From assembly GCA_041687495.1 (NCBI GenBank), contig JAWLBR010000093.1:1-10803 (forward strand): 10,803 bases of DNA. Direction: 5' to 3'. The position numbers and the translations under genes were made by a program. Below the pieces are notes generated by a model. The model searched no databases. It saw only the letters and a list, made by a program, of their open reading frames with translations, and was not told the origin of the DNA. Every line of letters begins with the position of its first letter. Position 1 is the stretch's first letter. Source of the DNA: JAWLBR01 sp041687495. GTDB lineage: Bacteria > Bacillota > Limnochordia > DTU087 > JAAYGB01. Below are positions 5,624 to 10,803 of this stretch, piece by piece.

Positions 5624-7255
5624 GTGCAGGATCAATGCCAGGATCTAGAAAAGGATATAGCTGCTTCTGGGGTCGAGTATCACCGAACCACCACAGATGA
5701 CCTAGACCGAATGTTTGGGGTTTTGCCCACCTCGCTGCAGGAAAGCCTGAAGGAGCTTCCGGAACAAGGTGGCTTAGTTGAGGTGGTATTGGATCTAGGG
5801 CGCAGGCCTGAGGCCAGATGGCCGCAGAAATTCCAGTATCTATCCGACAAAGAGATCACCCGCGCCGACCTAGAAAATGTGCTTAGAGGAATTGGTGAAT
5901 TTGGCCCTAACAATAGGGCGGGGATCGAGCGGACATTACATCGTATTTCGTGCATTCGCAATCGGCAGGGACATGTGGTTGGCCTCACTTGCAGAATCGG
6001 GCGAGCGGTATACGGTACCATCGACATCATTCGTGATGTGGCGGAGTCCGGGAAGAGCACTCTGCTCTTAGGACGGCCAGGCGTCGGAAAAACGACGATG
6101 CTCCGGGAAGTTGCCAGAGTTCTAGCTGACGACCTCAACCGTAGGGTTGTGATCGTTGATACATCCAATGAGATTGCGGGAGATGGTGACGTTCCCCACC
6201 CAGCCATCGGTCGGGCGAGACGGATGCAGGTTCCCTATGGCAGAGAACAAGCAGCTGTGATGATCGAAGCAGTGGAGAACCATATGCCTGAAGTCATTGT
6301 CATCGATGAGATCGGCACCGAAATTGAAGCGCAGGCTGCTCGAACCATCGCGGAACGTGGGGTGCAGCTGATCGGAACTGCCCACGGCAACACCTTAGCC
6401 AACTTGGTGATGAATCCGACATTATCTGATTTGATAGGCGGAATTCAGGCTGTCACCTTGGGCGATGAAGAGGCAAGGAAGCGAGGAACGCAAAAGACCG
6501 TTCTCGAGCGTAAAGCTCCGCCCACCTTCAGTGTGGTTGTCGAAATTCAGGACAAAGACACTTTGGCGATTCATCCCGATGTCGCTTTCACCGTAGATAT
6601 GTGGCTCAGAGGTAATATGCCTGAACCAGAAGTGCGGCAGAGAACTGAAGGTGGTCAGTATGTGGTTCTGCAAGAGGCTGACGAATCGTCTGATGTGTAC
6701 GATGATCAAGCGGTGGGAGCGGCAGATGATACGGGCGATGGCGTAATCTCCCATCACCTGGCGGATGCAATGGGGGCAGGCGACCGTCCGGCAGTTAAGA
6801 TATTTCCTTACGCCGTGAGTAGAAACCATCTGCGGCGAGCCCTGGAAGGTTCCTCGGATAAGCTGCAGATTGTCAATACCTTGGAGGAAGCAGACCTAGT
6901 TCTTACCTTAAAAGGACAATACCGTAAGATGCCGAAGAAATTAAAGGACGTGGAACGGCGGGGATTACCCGTAGAGGTTATTCGTAGTAACACTTACACT
7001 CAAGTCGAGCGGTTCATCGAGCGGCTGAGACAAGCGGCGGGGCAATCAGCTGAAACAGAGGCGTTGGTGGAGGCAGAACGAGCTGTACACTTGGTGCAGC
7101 TGAAGACTGAACCGGTCACTTTGAGACCGCAGAATGCGTACATTCGGAGACTCCAGCATCAGTTGGTAGAAAAGGCTAATTTGCGGTCTACCAGCGTCGG
7201 AGAAGAACCGCGGCGAAGTGTAAGAGTGTTGCCAGATGATACTTGGGGTTCATAA
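5624..7255 (+). CDS. Ycf45/SpoIIIAA-like AAA ATPase with C-terminal R3H nucleic-acid-binding domain
   Basis: The 543 residues form three parts. Residues 25-140 are a conserved N-terminal region with VLDLGRRPEAR (55-65). Residues 141-330 are a secretion-ATPase-like P-loop domain: Walker A GRPGVGKTT (150-158), DTSNEIAGDGDVPHPAIGRA (179-198, the Ycf45 hallmark), Walker B VIVIDEIGTE (224-233), GTAHGN (251-256). After an acidic, low-complexity linker (about 335-390) comes the tail, whose R3H motif is Arg508-x3-His512 in YIRRLQHQL, ending in GEEPRRSVRV. R3H domains bind single-stranded nucleic acid. The protein is shared by cyanobacteria, plastids and some Bacillota; its ATPase resembles SpoIIIAA, but no spoIIIA operon follows. 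Start GTG 5624 has GGTGG at 5612-5616. Its cellular role is unknown to me. It stands between yaaO and tmk, where I recall B. subtilis having no such gene. Confidence 0.9.
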   Translation: MQDQCQDLEKDIAASGVEYHRTTTDDLDRMFGVLPTSLQESLKELPEQGGLVEVVLDLGRRPEARWPQKFQYLSDKEITRADLENVLRGIGEFGPNNRAGIERTLHRISCIRNRQGHVVGLTCRIGRAVYGTIDIIRDVAESGKSTLLLGRPGVGKTTMLREVARVLADDLNRRVVIVDTSNEIAGDGDVPHPAIGRARRMQVPYGREQAAVMIEAVENHMPEVIVIDEIGTEIEAQAARTIAERGVQLIGTAHGNTLANLVMNPTLSDLIGGIQAVTLGDEEARKRGTQKTVLERKAPPTFSVVVEIQDKDTLAIHPDVAFTVDMWLRGNMPEPEVRQRTEGGQYVVLQEADESSDVYDDQAVGAADDTGDGVISHHLADAMGAGDRPAVKIFPYAVSRNHLRRALEGSSDKLQIVNTLEEADLVLTLKGQYRKMPKKLKDVERRGLPVEVIRSNTYTQVERFIERLRQAAGQSAETEALVEAERAVHLVQLKTEPVTLRPQNAYIRRLQHQLVEKANLRSTSVGEEPRRSVRVLPDDTWGS

Positions 7256-7324
7256 TAGCGGCGGGTTCACCGATTCATGAACCTTGGTCGAAGTATTCTT
7301 GGATACGGGAAGGTTGGAGCGCAG

Positions 7325-7948
7325 TTGTTTATTACATTCGAAGGACTTGATGGCTGCGGCAAGACTACGCATGCCAAGCGTCTGGCAACGTGGTTGAGAG
7401 CAAATGGCCATCAGGTCGTGTATACCCGGGAGCCGGGAGGCACAAAGCTTGGCAGCAACCTGCGCCGCCTTCTGCTTACTAGTCGAGAACACAGCTTGGC
7501 TCCAGCAGCCGAAGTTCTGCTGATGGCCGCTGACCGAGCTCAGCATGTGCAAGAGGTTATTGCTCCTTCGTTGGTGAATAACAAGATTGTAGTTTGCGAT
7601 CGGTTTGTTGACTCCAGTCTGGCCTATCAAGGCTATGGTCTGGAGTATCCCGTAGAGGCTGTCCGAACTGTGAATGAGATTGCTGCTGACCGGGTTACCC
7701 CGGATCTCACCTTTTTCCTTGATGTGCAGTTAGAGACACTGGCAGCTCGTCTCCAACAGCGGTCGACGGGTGTAGATAAGATCGAAGCCAGGGGCCTAGG
7801 CTTTCACGCCCGGGTCAGAGAAGGCTATCTGCGGATAATTGAGCAGGACCCAAAGCGGTTTTACTGCATATCGGTAAGTAACCGGAGTATTGGCAGCGTT
7901 CAAGCCGAGATTCGAGCGGCGGTCGGACAGCGCCTAGGATCGAATTAG
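7325..7948 (+). CDS. tmk: Thymidylate kinase
   Basis: Phosphorylates dTMP to dTDP in the cytoplasm, an essential step of dTTP supply. With the start at TTG 7325 the protein has 207 residues, the normal family size, and opens directly into FITFEGLDGCGKTT. The P-loop GLDGCGKTT is at 7-15, REPGGT (35-40) and ADRAQH (69-74) contact substrate, the DRF motif is at 92-94, and an Arg-bearing lid lies at about 146-168. TTG 7325 has GGAG at 7316-7319 and GAAGG just before it. The in-frame ATG at 7277 would add 16 residues but has no SD, so TTG is preferred, though not certain. The gene starts 69 bases after the R3H ATPase stop. Next to holB and darA, this is the conserved Bacillota neighbourhood. Confidence 0.95.
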   Translation: MFITFEGLDGCGKTTHAKRLATWLRANGHQVVYTREPGGTKLGSNLRRLLLTSREHSLAPAAEVLLMAADRAQHVQEVIAPSLVNNKIVVCDRFVDSSLAYQGYGLEYPVEAVRTVNEIAADRVTPDLTFFLDVQLETLAARLQQRSTGVDKIEARGLGFHARVREGYLRIIEQDPKRFYCISVSNRSIGSVQAEIRAAVGQRLGSN

Positions 7949-8044
7949 TGACCGTTCAAGGTGCCCATTGCGATGAGGACATGCGCCGTCAGTCTTAGGG
8001 GCGATGGTGCTTGCCGGTGAAGTCAATTAAAGGAGGGTGCTACG

Positions 8045-8374
8045 ATGAAGCTAGTGGTTGCGGTGGTACAGGATCAGGACGTTAATCGACTGGTGGAAGA
8101 GCTGCTGGAAACAGGATTTAGCTCGACGAAGTTGGCTAGTACTGGAGGATTTCTCAAGGAAGGGAATACGACGCTGCTAATCGGTGTAGAGGAATCACAG
8201 ACGACTCAGGTATTAGACATCATCAGACAGACCTGTAAATCCCGCAAGCAGCTCATCACTCCCTTGGCAGCGGTGGGGCGATCGATTAGCGCCTTTATTC
8301 CACGCCCAGTAGAAGTCACCGTAGGCGGGGCAACGATCTTCGTCCTCGATGTTGCTCAGTTTGAGAAGGTCTGA
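8045..8374 (+). CDS. darA: Cyclic-di-AMP receptor DarA (YaaQ, PII-like)
   Basis: The 109-residue protein has the DarA/PstA signature TGGFLKEGNTTLLIG (33-47), where the T-loop-proximal Gly-Asn-Thr segment contacts c-di-AMP, and the C-terminal strand VGGATIFVLDV (93-103) typical of the family. It forms trimers that bind c-di-AMP at subunit interfaces; the downstream partner is still poorly known. The length is the same as B. subtilis DarA (109). The SD AGGAGGG (8031-8037), 7 bases ahead of ATG 8045, is the strongest in this window, suggesting high expression. The 96 bases between tmk and this gene contain no ORF or clear promoter that I could support. Confidence 0.95.
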   Translation: MKLVVAVVQDQDVNRLVEELLETGFSSTKLASTGGFLKEGNTTLLIGVEESQTTQVLDIIRQTCKSRKQLITPLAAVGRSISAFIPRPVEVTVGGATIFVLDVAQFEKV

Positions 8375-8404
8375 TTGCAGCAATAGCTGGTTCAGAACAC
8401 GATT

Positions 8405-8435
8405 AGGAGAACGCCGGGCGATGAGAGTAACATGA
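8405..8435 (+). other. SD plus 4-codon micro-ORF overlapping the yaaR start
   Basis: AGGAGA (8405-8410) is well placed for ATG 8421 (10 bases) but is 21 bases from the yaaR ATG 8432. ATG 8421 opens MRVT followed by TGA (8433-8435), which overlaps the yaaR start as ATGA. The simplest reading is that ribosomes load at the SD, read four codons and restart on yaaR. The micro-peptide itself is unlikely to act. Confidence 0.4.
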
Positions 8436-8884
8436 AAGTAGGAAAGAGTAGAGGGCGGCCTGTGGCCAGAAAGACAGGCAACGAGAAAGGCCATCGTGGT
8501 CCAGTAGGCATTCGACACGGAGTGTTTCTTGAAGCCCTACAGTCGGTGGAGGAAAGACAACTGAGGGAGACCTTGGATGCTTTCTTGCCAGATATCGACG
8601 CAGCAGCACAGAGATTTGCCAAGTCTCCTACCTACGCCAATCTGCGTCAGTATAGGACTTTGGTACAAAAGTTCATGAGTACTGTGATCAAGGGAAGCCA
8701 TCGTGTCGATTCACAATATACTTTTGACAGATACGGGAGCCGGAAAGTATACAAGACGGTGCAGTTGGTGGATCAATACCTGGACGAGATGAAGGATCTA
8801 GTGTTGAGTCGTCACCGGCCCATTCTAGATCTGGTTCAGCGTCTCGACGAAATCCGGGGTCTGTTGTGTGACATGTATCAGTAA
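8432..8884 (+). CDS. yaaR: DUF327 family protein (YaaR)
   Basis: The 150-residue, highly charged, mostly helical protein matches the DUF327/YaaR family in length (B. subtilis YaaR about 146). It also has the family pattern: an Arg-rich disordered N-terminus (1-28), then LRETLDAFLPDIDAAAQRFA (45-64), followed by SPTYANLRQYRTLVQKFM and a helix-rich C-terminus ending LLCDMYQ. No catalytic motif, signal peptide or membrane segment is seen, so it is expected in the cytoplasm. Molecular function is unknown. It sits between darA and holB exactly as in Bacillus. ATG 8432 lacks an SD at normal distance and probably relies on restart from the overlapping micro-ORF. Confidence 0.9.
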   Translation: MKVGKSRGRPVARKTGNEKGHRGPVGIRHGVFLEALQSVEERQLRETLDAFLPDIDAAAQRFAKSPTYANLRQYRTLVQKFMSTVIKGSHRVDSQYTFDRYGSRKVYKTVQLVDQYLDEMKDLVLSRHRPILDLVQRLDEIRGLLCDMYQ

Positions 8885-8895
8885 GAGGATTCGGC

Positions 8896-8924
8896 GGCGA
8901 GACCATATGGTCTCGCCTTTCCTT
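8896..8924 (+). terminator. Perfect palindromic hairpin after yaaR, possible weak terminator
   Basis: GGCGAGACC (8896-8904), loop ATAT, GGTCTCGCC (8909-8917) form a perfect 9-bp GC-rich stem, followed by TTTCCTT (8918-8924). It begins 11 bases after the yaaR stop. The T run is broken by two C's, so it may only partly terminate and set holB levels; it could also be an mRNA-end stabiliser or a protein-binding palindrome. Confidence 0.5.
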
Positions 8925-9010
8925 AGAAGTACCTGGCGAGTGCGCATATTATCGCAGTGACAGCGATGGGTGCCGCCCTGGATAGCCTTGACAATGAGGT
9001 GTTGTCGCTT

Positions 9011-9994
9011 ATGCGATTGCAGGATATTGTTGGACAGGATAAGATCGTCAGCTCCCTTCGAAGAAGCCTGGAGCGGGGGAGAGTAGTGCACGCTTATCTG
9101 TTTGCTGGTGCAGATGGACTGGGGAAAAGAACTACCGCCGAGGCGTTGGCTATGGCGCTTTTGTGCCAGGCAGAACCGATGGTTGGGTGTGGACAGTGCC
9201 GGGCCTGTCAGCGAGTTCTCAGTGGTAATCACCCGGACTTTCACCGGCTGAGAACCGATGGAACTCAGATTGGAACCGACGCTGTTCGAGAACTGAAACA
9301 GCAGCTGAGCTTACAGCCATACGAAGCTGGCTTTAAAGTAGCGCTAATAGAAGAAGCAGAACGAATGACCGCGCAGGCCGCTAATTCCCTGCTGAAGTTC
9401 CTGGAGGAGCCGGTGGGCGAGGCAGTTATTGTCTTGACGGTCAACAATATGGCCCAGATGCTGTCCACTATCATTTCCCGCTGCCAAGTTTACCGATTTC
9501 GCCTCGTTTCCACCCCCGAGTTGGCCCAGCGTTTGATGGAGGTCGGTGTCCCAGAAGACAAGGCGTGGAAGAGAGCACTTCAGGCTGATGGGATTGTCGG
9601 CAGAGCGTTGAGCGATACTGAGGAAGAACGGGCTTGGGATCTAGATACATGCGGAGCCTTTTGTGATCAACTGATCAACGCCGGTGCCGATTGGCTATTT
9701 AAGCAAACCGATGGATGGGCCTATGATGCCGCACAGGCTGAGGATGCCCTACAGGGAATACAGGAGTGGTTTCGGCTTATCCTAATGTACAAGGCCATGG
9801 GAACAACAGAACTTCCCGAAGGCCCGCTCCGAGAACGTCTGCACAGACAAGCCCAGCGTTTCGGTCTAGCTCAAGTAGAGAAAGTCCAGGAGGCCGTGGC
9901 GCGAGCACGACACGCGCTATCCCTACACGTAAATGTACGTCTAACTTTGGATGCTTTGCTTCTCCAAATTCACTCCCTGGCGGCGAACTGGTAA
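9011..9994 (+). CDS. holB: DNA polymerase III delta-prime subunit
   Basis: This clamp-loader subunit, with DnaX and HolA, opens the beta clamp at replication forks. The start ATG 9011 has GAGGTG at 8996-9001 (9 bases) and gives 327 residues beginning MRLQDIVGQ, the normal opening and length for the family. A GTG at 8957 would add 18 non-conserved residues. A P-loop-like GADGLGKRTT (33-42) is present. The four zinc cysteines are 52, 60, 63 and 66 (LLC...GCGQCRAC). AANSLLKFLEEP lies at 123-134, and the clamp-loader SRC motif at 156-158 in ISRCQVYRF. The C-terminal helical collar domain (about 195-327) diverges, as is usual. It is followed 43 bases later by ricT, as in Bacillus. Confidence 0.95.
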   Translation: MRLQDIVGQDKIVSSLRRSLERGRVVHAYLFAGADGLGKRTTAEALAMALLCQAEPMVGCGQCRACQRVLSGNHPDFHRLRTDGTQIGTDAVRELKQQLSLQPYEAGFKVALIEEAERMTAQAANSLLKFLEEPVGEAVIVLTVNNMAQMLSTIISRCQVYRFRLVSTPELAQRLMEVGVPEDKAWKRALQADGIVGRALSDTEEERAWDLDTCGAFCDQLINAGADWLFKQTDGWAYDAAQAEDALQGIQEWFRLILMYKAMGTTELPEGPLRERLHRQAQRFGLAQVEKVQEAVARARHALSLHVNVRLTLDALLLQIHSLAANW

Positions 9995-10037
9995 ATCAGA
10001 TCTAAAGCCGGGCCGAGCAAAGGAGTTTATGACATAG

Positions 10038-10803
10038 ATGGTAAGAGTTGTGGGGGTTCGATTCAAACAAGCAGGGAAGATATACTACTTTGACCCCGGA
10101 GAGCTGAGCTTGGATTCTGGCACTGATGTCATTGTGGAGACATCCCGGGGGTTAGAATACGGTGAGGTAGTCACATCGATCAAGGAAGTAAGCGAAGAAG
10201 ACATTGTCCAACCTCTCAAGCAAATCGTGCGGACTGCAACTGATGAGGATCGCGCGGTGATGGAGACAAATCGGCAGCGACAGCAAGAGGCGTTCCAGAT
10301 AGGACTAGAAAAGATAGCGAAACACGGTCTGCCGATGAAGCTGGTGGATGTTGAGTACACGTTTGATAACAGCAAACTGATCTTTTATTTCACTGCCGAT
10401 GGACGAGTGGATTTTCGCGAACTGGTCAAAGATTTGGCCTCGGTGTTTCGGATGCGGATCGAGCTTAGGCAGATCGGAGTTAGGGACGAGGCCAGAATGC
10501 TTGGCGGACTCGGCCCCTGTGGCCGAGCACTGTGCTGTAGTACTTTTCTTGGAGATTTTGCACCCGTCTCCATCAAAATGGCCAAAGAGCAGAATCTGTC
10601 TCTGAATCCCACGAAAATATCCGGGATCTGCGGACGGTTAATGTGCTGTCTGCGGTACGAGTCGGAGATATATAAGGATACGAAAGAAAATGCGCCAAGG
10701 AGCGATAATCAACAAGAGGCGGTCACCGATGAGGCTCCGGAAGTCCGTCAGAATGGGAAAAAGGAAGCAGTGGCAGTGCAAGCCTCAGGCGACAACCAGG
10801 ACC
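10038..10803 (+). CDS. ricT: RicT (YaaT), PSP1-domain protein, 3' end outside the window
   Basis: 255 codons are visible with no stop before the edge. The PSP1 domain covers about residues 1-210. Cysteines 161, 166, 167 (GPCGRALCC) and 198, 203, 204 (GICGRLMCCLRYE) are the conserved set of RicT. In B. subtilis, RicT joins RicA and RicF in the iron-sulfur Y-complex that aids RNase Y mRNA maturation and, through it, sporulation and competence. From about residue 211 the chain turns into an acidic, Gln- and Ala-rich tail that looks disordered. Start ATG 10038 is fixed by an in-frame TAG at 10035-10037; the SD AGGAG (10021-10025) is 12 bases away, longer than usual. An ATG at 10029 in the same frame reads only two codons before that TAG. 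Confidence 0.94.
   Translation, partial: MVRVVGVRFKQAGKIYYFDPGELSLDSGTDVIVETSRGLEYGEVVTSIKEVSEEDIVQPLKQIVRTATDEDRAVMETNRQRQQEAFQIGLEKIAKHGLPMKLVDVEYTFDNSKLIFYFTADGRVDFRELVKDLASVFRMRIELRQIGVRDEARMLGGLGPCGRALCCSTFLGDFAPVSIKMAKEQNLSLNPTKISGICGRLMCCLRYESEIYKDTKENAPRSDNQQEAVTDEAPEVRQNGKKEAVAVQASGDNQD

Noticed and set aside
5556..5648. Plus-strand ORF of 30 codons before the R3H ATPase gene
   Set aside because: It has no SD at a useful distance and overlaps the ATPase start out of frame; its composition is unremarkable.
5680..6207. Minus-strand ORF of 175 codons inside the R3H ATPase gene
   Set aside because: It lies wholly antisense to a strongly conserved ATPase domain, is rich in Arg/Ser/Pro as antisense frames are, and has no recognisable motif.

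Overview
The window reads as a chromosomal segment of an endospore-forming member of the Bacillota (Firmicutes), probably outside the genus Bacillus. The evidence is strong purine-rich Shine-Dalgarno (SD) sequences, frequent GTG/TTG starts, a sporulation anti-sigma factor (Gin/CsfB), the cyclic-di-AMP receptor DarA, RicT, and a gene order following the B. subtilis block csfB - yaaO - tmk - yaaQ(darA) - yaaR - holB - yaaT(ricT). The species cannot be named from this sequence alone.

Layout. (1) 5-123: a complete tRNA-Asn(GTT) with encoded CCA and its own intrinsic terminator. (2) 124-423: about 300 bases without a gene, holding two identical 16-bp palindromes that match the Noc-binding site (NBS) of the Bacillus nucleoid occlusion protein. 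(3) 424-2097: a membrane-anchored or secreted family-3 glycoside hydrolase of the NagZ type (cell-wall turnover). It converges on (4) 2142-3440 (minus strand), an XRE-family HTH regulator with a long TPR domain; the regulator's terminator lies immediately after the nagZ stop. (5) 3441-3716: a divergent control region with back-to-back candidate promoters, a 28-codon Trp-rich small ORF with an excellent SD, and two mutually exclusive hairpins. (6) 3717-10803: a long co-directional gene cluster: gin, a YaaO-type PLP decarboxylase (overlapping gin by 11 bases), a Ycf45/SpoIIIAA-like ATPase with a C-terminal R3H domain, tmk, darA, yaaR, holB, and ricT, which runs off the right edge.

How the genes fit together. 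The right-hand cluster combines DNA-precursor synthesis and replication (Tmk, HolB) with second-messenger sensing (DarA), RNA-maturation/developmental control (RicT) and a forespore sigma-factor inhibitor (Gin). Compared with my recollection of B. subtilis, xpaC and yaaN are missing between gin and yaaO, and the R3H ATPase gene sits between yaaO and tmk. The main points for a second look are the paired Noc sites, the Trp-rich small ORF in front of gin, the R3H ATPase in the cluster, and the micro-ORF ahead of yaaR.
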